This document shows, one piece after another, positions 1-6,516 of a stretch of 15,324 nt of DNA; positions within the stretch are counted from its first letter, which is position 1; every line of letters starts with the position of its first letter. The notes below the pieces were generated by a model. That model did no database searches, had not been told where the DNA came from, and saw nothing but the letters and a program-made list of their open reading frames with translations. The DNA is from Actinomycetes bacterium. Its GTDB lineage: Bacteria > Actinomycetota > Acidimicrobiia > Acidimicrobiales > Microtrichaceae. Position numbers and translations under genes: made by a program. The stretch covers positions 1 through 15,324 of the forward strand of contig JAEZFI010000048.1 in the NCBI GenBank assembly GCA_023437745.1, in the 5' to 3' direction.

Positions 1-114
1 GGCGCCGCCCATGCGACAACAACGACCCCGGCGGCCGGTAGTCTCTGCGTCCGCCGGAACGCCGCGTCCACCCGAGGTGCGGGCGGCCGGTTCGCACCAG
101 GGAGGCACGTCGGG

Positions 115-660
115 GTGGAGGAAGGCCGGACCGTCAGAAGGCTCGCGGCCGCCGTGCTCGCGCTCGCCACCCTCGGCGTCGCCGCGTGCTCGGGCGACGG
201 GTCGGGCGACGACGCCGCGGCCGACGCGCCCACGGGCACACGCGCACCCAGCCCGCTCGGCGGGGTGGACCTTCCGCCGCTGGTCTTCGACCCGGTCGAC
301 GACCAGGGCACCGTCGCCACCGACATCACGTCGGAGGCGCTGTTCGACCTCGACAGCGCGGTGCTCAAGGACGACGCCGAGACGATCGTCCAGCAGATCG
401 CCGCCCGCCTCGCCACCACGCCCTCGGGCGTGCGGATCGACGGCTACACCGACGGTCTCGGCGACCCGGCGCACAACAAGGAGCTCTCGAGCGACCGCGC
501 GCAGGCGCTGGCCGACCGCGTGCGAGCGCTCGGGACCGCCACCAGCGTGTTCTCGTGCGGGCGCGGCGAGGAGGGGTCGGACGGCACCTCCGCTGATCCC
601 GCGCTGCGCCGGGTGGTCGTGACGATCTCCATCACGCCGATGCCCGAGGAGTGCCCGTGA
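115..660 (+). CDS. OmpA-domain lipoprotein, peptidoglycan-binding
   Basis: The 181-residue protein is predicted to be exported, lipid-anchored and bound non-covalently to peptidoglycan. A basic N-terminus and hydrophobic stretch end in a lipobox (VAAC, acylated Cys25). A low-complexity Gly/Asp/Ala linker follows to about residue 65, then an OmpA_C domain at about 68-172. Family hallmarks visible are FDLDSA near 77-82, GYTDGLG at 110-116, N121 followed by LSSDRA, GRGE at 149-152 and a closing RRVVVTI. D113 and R128 have the 15-residue spacing of the OmpA pair that holds diaminopimelate. The GTG start is preferred because AGGGAGG (99-105) lies nine bases upstream. The stop overlaps the next gene as GTGA, which implies translational coupling. 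Family assignment is firm; cargo or partner is unknown, though the following lipoprotein and membrane genes suggest one envelope complex. Confidence 0.88.
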   Translation: MEEGRTVRRLAAAVLALATLGVAACSGDGSGDDAAADAPTGTRAPSPLGGVDLPPLVFDPVDDQGTVATDITSEALFDLDSAVLKDDAETIVQQIAARLATTPSGVRIDGYTDGLGDPAHNKELSSDRAQALADRVRALGTATSVFSCGRGEEGSDGTSADPALRRVVVTISITPMPEECP

Positions 661-1430
661 CCCGTCGACCCCTGACCCGCTGGGCCGGCATCGCCGCCCT
701 GCTCGTGCTGGCGGCGCCGCTCGCCTCGTGCGGCGACGACGAGGGTGGTCTCTTCGACACCTCCTGCGCCGACATCGGGCGCAAGCCCGCGGACATGGCG
801 CAGGCGAAGCCCGAGGACGTGATCGTCCTCGTCGACGTGAGTGCGAACGACGCAGCGACGGCCGGGCGCATCGCCGACGACATGACCTCGGTGCTCGGCA
901 AGGTGCTCGACGGGTCCGACCACCTGCGGATCACCGGCTACGTGGCCGGCGGGACCGGCGCCGGGATGGCGAAGATCGACTGCATGGACGGCGCCGAGTA
1001 CTTCTTCGCCGGTGGGAACGAGCGCCGGCAGGAGGCGGAGCGCGACGACCTCGGGACCCAGCTCGGTGCTGCGATCGAGAAGGCCGTCACCTCGACGACG
1101 GTCGACGCCGCCGGCGACGCCAGGGTGCTGCTGCGCCAGGTGCCGGTCATCACCGACGGGGGACCGGCCAAGGTCGTCCTGTGGAGCACGTTCCTGTCGC
1201 AGGGCAGCGACTGCCTGACGTTCGAGACGGGCGACGCCCCGTCCGAGGAGCTCGCCGTGAGCGTCGCCACCCGCTGCGCGGACCAGAACCTGCTGCCGGA
1301 CCTCGGCGAGGCCTCGCTCACCGTCGTGGGGGCGGGCTCCAGCGCCGACCGGCCCGACCTCGGACCCTTCGGAAAGGCCCTCGCCACTCAACTCTGCAGC
1401 CGCATGGCCGACGAGTGTGACATCAGATGA
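657..1430 (+). CDS. Cysteine-rich lipoprotein, possible degenerate VWA-like fold
   Basis: A 257-residue predicted lipoprotein of unknown function. The signal peptide ends in LASC (Cys25). Six further cysteines, all after export, could form disulfides. The stretch starting VIVLVDVSAND and followed by an amphipathic helix resembles the first strand and loop of a von Willebrand A domain. However, the metal-site motif DxSxS reads DVSAN, so metal binding is doubtful and the fold call is tentative. The end of the protein (GEASLTVVGAGSSADRP) also looks like a late VWA-type strand and loop. The start is placed at GTG 657, six bases after GAGGA, overlapping the previous stop; an in-frame GTG at 651 sits too close to that ribosome binding site. 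The 3' end overlaps the next gene as ATGA. Expression in real terms is very likely, but homology is not recognised beyond this. Confidence 0.8.
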   Translation: MTRRPLTRWAGIAALLVLAAPLASCGDDEGGLFDTSCADIGRKPADMAQAKPEDVIVLVDVSANDAATAGRIADDMTSVLGKVLDGSDHLRITGYVAGGTGAGMAKIDCMDGAEYFFAGGNERRQEAERDDLGTQLGAAIEKAVTSTTVDAAGDARVLLRQVPVITDGGPAKVVLWSTFLSQGSDCLTFETGDAPSEELAVSVATRCADQNLLPDLGEASLTVVGAGSSADRPDLGPFGKALATQLCSRMADECDIR

Positions 1431-1909
1431 GGCTTTCCGACGACGACAAGAACCACTTCGATCCCGTCTACCTGTCGACGGGTTTCCTGTTGGGCGCAAC
1501 GCTCGTCGTCACCGCGGGCGCGATCGCGCTCGACGCACTGATCCTCGAGGAGTTCGTCCCTGCGTCGCTGGTCTCGGCCGCGACGATCTTCGCCGTCCTC
1601 AGCGCGTTCCTGGCGGGCAACGTCTACCGCCTCAGCGACATGCGGGCCCGCATCGGGCTGCAGGCGCGCCTCAGCGGTGAGTCCCACCGCGAGATCCTCG
1701 CCCGGCTGCCACCGCTCCAGGTCGTCCGCTTCCGCTTCAAGGTGGCGTGGGCCGGCTTCGGCATCGCCGCGCTGATGCTCCTCGCGTCGTTCCTGACCGT
1801 CCCGTTCGAGTCCGACGAGGTCAAGCCGCTCGCGGCGGTGGCCATCCTCGGACTCGCCACCTCGGCGGTCTCGTTCCTGTGCGGGCTGTGGTCCCGGCCG
1901 ATCGACTAG
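1427..1909 (+). CDS. Four-helix integral membrane protein, unknown function
   Basis: A 160-residue protein with four likely transmembrane helices at about 18-36, 44-64, 105-125 and 133-153. They form two helical hairpins separated by a charged loop of about 40 residues (VYRLSDMRAR...RFRFK). No signal peptide or catalytic motif is visible, and I do not recognise the family. The ATG overlaps the stop of the upstream lipoprotein (ATGA), and the next gene begins ten bases after its stop, so it belongs to the same transcription unit. By position it may be the membrane partner of the two preceding lipoproteins. That is inference from context only. Confidence 0.82.
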   Translation: MRLSDDDKNHFDPVYLSTGFLLGATLVVTAGAIALDALILEEFVPASLVSAATIFAVLSAFLAGNVYRLSDMRARIGLQARLSGESHREILARLPPLQVVRFRFKVAWAGFGIAALMLLASFLTVPFESDEVKPLAAVAILGLATSAVSFLCGLWSRPID

Positions 1910-1919
1910 GAGGTTGACG

Positions 1920-3035
1920 ATGGCCCGGAAGAAGCGACTGGGTGCCGTCGCATCGGAGGTGTTCGCCTACGGCGACATCGACACGATGGTCACCGGCGCC
2001 GCTCACCACGAGATGCTCGCCGCGCACGAGGAGATGGAGCGGCACAGTGTGCGCGAGGCGACCGAGCGGTTCGTCGGGCGCCTCCGCTTCCGTCGTGACG
2101 ACATCGCCCGCCACCTCGGGGTGCGGGCGCAGCACCGCGCCGACGCGGCGGTCCGAGCCTCGGACCGGATCGCCGTCGTCGACCGCTGGCGGGAGCTCGG
2201 CATCCGCGAGCGCATGACGCTCCGCAGCATCCCCCGCGCCGGGAAGTGGGCGCTGTGGGCGCTCATCGCCGCCCTCGACTTCTACATCTTCGCCCAGGTC
2301 ATGGCCTACGCCGAGAACATCGCCGATCCCGGCGTGGGCGACGCGACGTTCTGGCTCGGCGGTGCCGTCGGCATCACCGTGTTCATCGTCGGCATCCTCC
2401 TGGCACAGGCCATCCGTCGGGCGTCCTACTACCAGGCGCAGAAGAAGCTGATGAAGGAGCTCGTGGCGTCGGGGGAGGACACCACCGGCCTCCGCCTCTC
2501 GAACTACTCGAGGGGCATGACGATCGCCTTCGCGCTCTTCTACGTGGTCCTCACCGCCGGCGCCGTGGTGCTGCGGTACGACGGCGGCGGGAAGGCCCAG
2601 CCCGGCCTCCTGCTCTTGCAGACCGCGATCCCGATCATCGCGATCATGCTCGAGCTCCTGATCGACGACCCCACCGAGATCCGCCTCCCGCAGCGGACCG
2701 TGTGGGACTGGTGGCTCAGCCACCGCAAGCGCCGCCTCGACAAGAAGATCGAGCTGCGCGAGCTGATCGCCGCCGAGCGCGAGGCAGTGGTCACCGACCG
2801 GTACCGGTTCGAGAGCGCCGCGCTCACCACGCTCCACGAGAGCCACGGCATCGACAGCGGGCGTCCGGTCCGCGAGGTCGCCGAGGAGCCCACCCCGGTG
2901 GCATCGGCGTCCGAGGCGCCGGTCGCGCAGCAGCCGGCACCTGCGGCACCGGCGGAGCCGCTGGACGCGCCGCCGCCGTTGCCCCTCGCCACGCTCCACG
3001 AACCCCAGGGCGCGGCCACGGGGTCACCCGTCTGA
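1920..3035 (+). CDS. Membrane protein with charged N-terminus and Pro/Ala-rich tail
   Basis: A 371-residue protein. The N-terminal 105 residues are soluble, charged and probably helical, with many Arg, Glu and His. Four hydrophobic helices follow at about 109-130, 143-166, 199-219 and 229-248. A basic helix (HRKRRLDKKIELRELIAAERE, about 268-288) comes next, and the last 50 residues are rich in Pro, Ala and Val. The short motif TTLHES near 303 recurs as ATLHEP near 357. The start is ATG 1920 because a perfect AGGAGG (1908-1913) lies six bases before it; an in-frame TTG at 1914 abuts that site and is unlikely. The family is not recognised. Helix layout echoes the preceding four-helix gene, so the two may be partners. 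The stop overlaps a downstream ATG (TGATG). Confidence 0.82.
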   Translation: MARKKRLGAVASEVFAYGDIDTMVTGAAHHEMLAAHEEMERHSVREATERFVGRLRFRRDDIARHLGVRAQHRADAAVRASDRIAVVDRWRELGIRERMTLRSIPRAGKWALWALIAALDFYIFAQVMAYAENIADPGVGDATFWLGGAVGITVFIVGILLAQAIRRASYYQAQKKLMKELVASGEDTTGLRLSNYSRGMTIAFALFYVVLTAGAVVLRYDGGGKAQPGLLLLQTAIPIIAIMLELLIDDPTEIRLPQRTVWDWWLSHRKRRLDKKIELRELIAAEREAVVTDRYRFESAALTTLHESHGIDSGRPVREVAEEPTPVASASEAPVAQQPAPAAPAEPLDAPPPLPLATLHEPQGAATGSPV

Positions 3036-3238
3036 TGCGGATCGCTCGGGGCGCCTACCCGCCCCGGCCGATCCGTGGCGTCCGCACGCCGCCCCCGTTC
3101 GCGCCGCGCAAGATGCGAGCGCCACGGTCGCGTCGAGCCGCCGGCGACCTGCGAGCCCGACGCGGCCTGTACCTGCGGTTGGCGGCGATCCGCGCGCAGG
3201 ACGCCCTCGACGCGTTCTGGCGCGTCATCCCCCGCTGA
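3035..3238 (+). CDS. Possible small Arg-rich protein
   Basis: A 67-codon reading frame whose ATG overlaps the stop of the membrane-protein gene as TGATG, an arrangement that commonly allows re-initiation. The product would be strongly basic, with 17 Arg and 1 Lys against 3 Asp. It has a Pro-rich first half (YPPRPIRG, TPPPFAPRK) and a helical second half (LYLRLAAIRAQDALDAFW). Third codon positions are mostly G or C, as in neighbouring genes, but GC-rich non-coding DNA can mimic this. No known family is recognised and no separate ribosome binding site is evident. A short hairpin follows directly after the stop. It could be a genuine nucleic-acid- or membrane-binding small protein, or merely an open frame at the operon end. 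Confidence 0.45.
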   Translation: MRIARGAYPPRPIRGVRTPPPFAPRKMRAPRSRRAAGDLRARRGLYLRLAAIRAQDALDAFWRVIPR

Positions 3239-3256
3239 GGTCGGTCGTCCCCGACC
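3239..3256 (+). terminator. Weak hairpin after envelope operon
   Basis: GGTCGG (3239-3244) pairs with CCGACC (3251-3256) across a six-base loop, beginning one base after the stop of the small Arg-rich frame. There is no T-run, so it is only a candidate terminator closing the cluster that starts at 115. The rest of the gap to 3331 shows no clear promoter. Confidence 0.25.
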
Positions 3257-3331
3257 GTTGCTCGTTCGCAGCTCAACTGGGAGACTGCACGGTGCGGGCA
3301 CGGCGGAGTGCGCGTCGAAGGGGGATCGGTC

Positions 3332-4549
3332 ATGCGGACCTGGAAGCGTTGCGCCGTGGCGGCGCTGTTGGGTGCGGTCGCGGTGGCAGGAGCCTGCGCG
3401 CCGCCGCCCGAGAGCGATCCGAGGACCGTGCCCGTCACGACGACGACGATCCCCGACGGCTACCCGTCCACGCCGGTCGGTGACGACCAGCTGCGCCTCA
3501 ACCAGCTCCAGCTGATCGGCTCGCACAACAGCTACCACATCGCTCCGGCCCCGCAGATCCTGGACCTGCTGGCCAACGCCGCGTCGGTCTTCCCGCAGGT
3601 TGCAGCCGGGCTCGGCGACCCTGCGACGCTCCGCTACACCCACGCCACGCTGCCCCAGCAGCTGGCGCGCGGGCTGCGCACCTTCGAGCTGGACGTCTAC
3701 GCCGATCCCGACGGCGGGCGCTTCACCCAACCGGTCCTCGCCTCGACCATCGGCTTCCAGGACCCCCTGCTGCCCACGAACCTGGGTCAGCCCGGGCTGA
3801 AGGTGCTGCACATCGCCGACATCGACTGGCGGACCCAGTGCGCCACGCTCCAGGAGTGCCTCGGCCAGATCCGCGGCTGGTCCGACCAGCACCCCGGTCA
3901 CCTCCCGATCGTGATCAACCTCGAGCTGAAGGCGGACGGGCTCCCTGCACCGCTCGTCGGCACGCCGATCCTTCCCTTCGACGGTCCGATGCTCGACGTG
4001 GTGGATGCCGAGCTGCGCGCCGCAGTGGGCGACCGCCTGATCACGCCGGACGACGTCCGCGGGTCGGCGGTGGACCTGCGCACCGCGATCACCACGACCG
4101 GCTGGCCGACCGTGGCCGCGAGCCGCGGGAAGATCCTCTTCTTCATGGACAACTCGGAGCTGCGGAGCACCTACCTCCAGGGGCACCCGTCGCTCGCCGG
4201 GCGGGTCATGTTCACCAGCTCGGGCGAGGGTCAGCCCGACGGCGCGATCCTCAAGGAGAACTCCCCGGGTGACGGGACCCGGATCGCACAGCTCGTGGCG
4301 CAGGGGTACATCGTGCGCACCCGCGCCGACCAGGACCTCACCCCGTCGATCGACGGCGTCCGGACCCAGGCCGACGTGGCGCTGGCGTCCGGCGCGCAGA
4401 TCGTGCACACCGACTTCCCGGCCGGCGAGCCGGCCGGGAACGGCTACGTGGTGGCGTTCGGGCTGCCGGTCCAGGGTCGCTGCAACCCGGTGAGCACCAC
4501 GCCGGCCACCTGCCAGCAACCCGCGGTGGTGGAGCCACAGACGCCCTGA
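3332..4549 (+). CDS. Secreted Ca2+-dependent PI-PLC-like phosphodiesterase (lipoprotein)
   Basis: A 405-residue predicted exported hydrolase of the PI-PLC superfamily, close to the bacterial Ca2+-dependent phosphoinositide phospholipase C group. Such enzymes cleave the phosphodiester of phosphatidylinositol-type lipids. A signal peptide ends at AGAC (Cys22), a somewhat weak lipobox, followed by a Pro/Thr linker (VPVTTTTIP). Diagnostic segments are GSHNSYH (63-69, catalytic-type His), RTFELDVY (116-123, acidic metal-site residues), HIADID (160-165), NLELK (196-200), YIVRTRADQDL (326-336) and GAQIVHTDFP (354-363). Start ATG 3332 follows AAGGGGGA at good spacing; an in-frame GTG at 3308 lies upstream of that site. 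Actinobacteria make phosphatidylinositol, so a substrate exists in the envelope, but real specificity is inferred. The gene ends 3 bases before a strong hairpin. Confidence 0.85.
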   Translation: MRTWKRCAVAALLGAVAVAGACAPPPESDPRTVPVTTTTIPDGYPSTPVGDDQLRLNQLQLIGSHNSYHIAPAPQILDLLANAASVFPQVAAGLGDPATLRYTHATLPQQLARGLRTFELDVYADPDGGRFTQPVLASTIGFQDPLLPTNLGQPGLKVLHIADIDWRTQCATLQECLGQIRGWSDQHPGHLPIVINLELKADGLPAPLVGTPILPFDGPMLDVVDAELRAAVGDRLITPDDVRGSAVDLRTAITTTGWPTVAASRGKILFFMDNSELRSTYLQGHPSLAGRVMFTSSGEGQPDGAILKENSPGDGTRIAQLVAQGYIVRTRADQDLTPSIDGVRTQADVALASGAQIVHTDFPAGEPAGNGYVVAFGLPVQGRCNPVSTTPATCQQPAVVEPQTP

Positions 4550-4552
4550 CCG

Positions 4553-4602
4553 GTTCTGTCGCGTAGGGCGTGCCGCCGGTGTCACGCCCGACGCGACAGA
4601 AC
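4553..4602. terminator. Long hairpin between convergent genes (likely bidirectional terminator)
   Basis: The left arm 4553-4572 (GTTCTGTCGCGT then GGGCGTG) pairs with 4583-4602 (CACGCCC then ACGCGACAGAAC), a 20-position stem with a single mismatch (4565/4590) and a ten-base loop. It lies between the + strand PI-PLC-like gene ending at 4549 and the - strand desulfurase-like gene ending at 4609. No T-run follows on either strand, which is common for terminators in GC-rich Actinobacteria. The near-perfect symmetry could also mark a dispersed palindromic repeat. Confidence 0.65.
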
Positions 4603-4608
4603 GGGAGG

Positions 4609-5721
4609 TCAGCGGCGCAGGGCGCGCAGACCGGCGAGGACGCGCTCGGTCTCGGTGCAGAACCGGTCGACGTCGGCGTCGGTGGTGTTCCACCCCGCCG
4701 AGACCCGGAGCGAGCGGTCGGCGTCCGCGCCCATCGCCTGCAGCACGGGCGACGGCTCGAGCGCCTCGGACGAGCACGACGAGCCGGAGTGGACCGACAC
4801 CCCCACCGCATCGAGGCCGAGCAGCACGGGCTGCGGCTCGACGTCGTCGAGGCCCAGGCACACCAGGTGCGGGAGTCGGTCGTCGCGATCGCCCAGCACG
4901 GTGACGCCCGGCGTGCGGTCGGCCCACGCGATCACCGTCGCCGTGAGCGCACGCAGGCGCTCCGTCTCGGCGGGGAGCGCGGACACCGCGTCGTCGATCG
5001 CCGCAGCGAACCCCACGGCGCCCACGACGTGCTCCATGCCCGCCCGCCGGGCTCGCTCCTGGTCGCCCCCGACCAGCAGCGGCTCGACGCGGAGCCCGCG
5101 CCGGACGAGCAGCGCCCCGATCCCGGACGGTCCGCCCAACCGGTGCGCGTCGAACGAGACGAGGTCCAGCCCGGTCGCCGAGAAGTCGAACCGCACCCGG
5201 CCGATGGCCTGCGCCGCGTCGCTGTGGACGAGGGCACGGCCGTCGACCGTGGCGACCACCTCGGCGATGGGCTGGCGCGTCCCCACCTCGTGGTTGCCGA
5301 CCTGGCAGTGGACCACGCCCGTGCCGGGCTGCATCGCGACGTCGATCGACTCGGCGTCGACCCTGCCCAGCCCGTCGACCGGCACGACGGTGTGGGGCCC
5401 CCGTTCGGACCACTCGCGGATCGACGAGTGCTCGACCGCTCCCAGGACGCTGTGCTCGCCCCGCGAGCGTGCGGCCCCCCAGCAGGCCATGGCCACGGCC
5501 TCCGTCGCGCCCGACGTGAACACCACCTCACGCGGACGCGCCCCGACGGCCGCCGCCACCCGGTCCCGGGCGTCCTCCACGAGCGCCCGGGCCGCCATCG
5601 CCTCGGTGTGCAGGCGTGACGGGTCCCCGAGGTCGGTCCGCTCCACGACCTCGATCATCGCGGCGCGGGCCGAGGGCCGCAGCGGCGCCGTCGATGCGTG
5701 ATCGAGGTAAGCCCTCGTCAC
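4609..5721 (-). CDS. Cysteine-desulfurase-like class V aminotransferase fold protein, PLP lysine replaced by Arg
   Basis: A 370-residue member of the NifS/IscS group, which normally removes sulfur from cysteine using PLP and an active-site Cys. Family segments in order are YLDHASTAPLRP (5-16), FTSGATEA (68-75), EHSS (97-100, PLP-stacking His), NHEVG (143-147, usually NNEIG), HSDAAQAIG (166-174), SFDAHRLGGPSGIGAL (189-204), RAGMEHVVG (226-234) and HSGSSCSSEALEPS (311-324, with Cys316 at the catalytic-cysteine position). The striking point is AHR where the family has the Schiff-base lysine in AHK; the codon is CGG at Arg194. Canonical PLP chemistry is therefore doubtful, although the Cys is kept. 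Start GTG 5721 overlaps the upstream regulator's stop (GTGA), so the two are translationally coupled. The family is certain; activity is not. Confidence 0.87.
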   Translation of the reverse strand: MTRAYLDHASTAPLRPSARAAMIEVVERTDLGDPSRLHTEAMAARALVEDARDRVAAAVGARPREVVFTSGATEAVAMACWGAARSRGEHSVLGAVEHSSIREWSERGPHTVVPVDGLGRVDAESIDVAMQPGTGVVHCQVGNHEVGTRQPIAEVVATVDGRALVHSDAAQAIGRVRFDFSATGLDLVSFDAHRLGGPSGIGALLVRRGLRVEPLLVGGDQERARRAGMEHVVGAVGFAAAIDDAVSALPAETERLRALTATVIAWADRTPGVTVLGDRDDRLPHLVCLGLDDVEPQPVLLGLDAVGVSVHSGSSCSSEALEPSPVLQAMGADADRSLRVSAGWNTTDADVDRFCTETERVLAGLRALRR

Positions 5722-6425
5722 TGGCCGACGGAGGTGATGCAGCGCAGGTCGCCCTGCGGCCGCGACGACGCCAGGGCCACCGATGTCTCGCCGTAGAGGG
5801 TGCCGAGCATGCCGCGCACCATGCCCCGCTCGATCGCGCACATCACGGGGCTCTTGATCACCGCGTCACCGAACGGGCAGTGCTCGCTCACGAGGTTGAG
5901 GTCGCCGCCGGACGCCTCGGTGTGGGTGGCGAACCCGTGCGCCGACAGGGCGTCGGCCACCACGTGGAGGGCCGACGTGACGGTGCGCTGGGCGCCCCCG
6001 GCGGCCTCGCCCATCGCCACCCCGTACTCGACGCCGACCTCCTCGGCCAGGTGTTCGGCGCGCTCCGGCCCCAGCTCCTCGAGCGCCCGACCGAGCAGCG
6101 CCATGATCACGTCGTCGGTGCGGACCGGGATCTCGAGCGGCATGCCGGTGCCGACCACGCCGTAGCGCTTGGAGGGCCTGCCGGCGCCCGACGCGGGCTT
6201 GGTGGTCGCGATCTCGAGGTAGCCCCCGGCTGCGAGCTTGTCGAGGTGGTGCCGGGCCACGTTCGGGTGCAGGTCGAACTCGAGCGCCACCTCGGCGGCG
6301 GTGACGCCGCCGACGCGGTCGTGGGCGAACATGTAGATGCGGCGCCGCGTGGGGTCGCCGAAGGCCGAGGTGATCGCCGTCACCGCCGAGGCGAACTCGG
6401 TCGGACTGAGTGGTACCTGAGCCAC
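5718..6425 (-). CDS. SufR-like HTH regulator with C-terminal cysteine cluster
   Basis: A 235-residue transcription factor of the ArsR-like/COG2345 (SufR-related) type. A winged helix-turn-helix covers about residues 15-95 (FGDPTRRRIYMF, VTAAEVALEFDLHPNVARHHLDKLAAGGYLE, then GRPSKRYG in the wing). The C-terminal half is a sensor domain with HCPFG (Cys183), PVMCAIE (Cys196) and DLRCIT (Cys229), giving C-x12-C-x32-C. This matches the three-cysteine Fe-S site of SufR-type repressors, which lose DNA affinity when cluster or iron status changes. It overlaps the desulfurase-like gene downstream and faces the Mrp gene across 91 bp, so it probably controls both. The start is GTG 6425; no ribosome binding site is visible, and a -10-like TAGACT six bases upstream suggests leaderless translation. 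The metal-ligand role is inferred. Confidence 0.85.
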   Translation of the reverse strand: MAQVPLSPTEFASAVTAITSAFGDPTRRRIYMFAHDRVGGVTAAEVALEFDLHPNVARHHLDKLAAGGYLEIATTKPASGAGRPSKRYGVVGTGMPLEIPVRTDDVIMALLGRALEELGPERAEHLAEEVGVEYGVAMGEAAGGAQRTVTSALHVVADALSAHGFATHTEASGGDLNLVSEHCPFGDAVIKSPVMCAIERGMVRGMLGTLYGETSVALASSRPQGDLRCITSVGQ

Positions 6426-6437
6426 GGCAATAGTCTA
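6426..6437 (-). promoter_or_regulatory. Candidate -10 for leaderless regulator transcript
   Basis: On the - strand TAGACT (6437-6432) sits six bases before the GTG of the SufR-like gene, and no Shine-Dalgarno sequence lies between. TAGACTA is itself a seven-base dyad, so a regulator could also bind there. No good -35 is visible. The intergenic region to 6516 is shared with the divergent Mrp gene. Confidence 0.35.
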
Positions 6438-6516
6438 CAAATCGTTCCCGGTTGATCCCGGGCCGTCGCCGAGAACCCCCGAGGCGGCAGGAACCAGCAG
6501 AAACGAAGGAGCCGTC

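Noticed and set aside
1..114. Possible coding start at 11 running through the OmpA lipoprotein gene
   Set aside because: The frame is Arg/Ser/Pro-rich and overlaps the clear OmpA-domain gene. The first 98 bases hold only a weak TAGTCT that might be a -10.
1914..1919. Upstream TTG start for the second membrane protein
   Set aside because: TTG 1914 directly abuts the AGGAGG at 1908-1913; ATG 1920 has the proper spacing.
115..3035. Resemblance of OmpA plus membrane proteins to Zorya or MotAB-type systems
   Set aside because: The OmpA domain is on a free lipoprotein without a MotB-like helix. The membrane proteins show no visible MotA/ZorA features, and no helicase or nuclease follows.
4553..4602. 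Attachment site or inverted terminal repeat of a mobile element
   Set aside because: Both arms lie within 50 bases with a ten-base loop, and no integrase or transposase is present, so a hairpin is the simpler reading.
2540..5413. Open frame of about 957 codons on the - strand
   Set aside because: It runs antisense through the membrane-protein and PI-PLC-like genes and partly through the desulfurase-like gene in another frame. It is low in complexity and rich in Arg, Gly and Ala, as expected of a GC-rich shadow frame.
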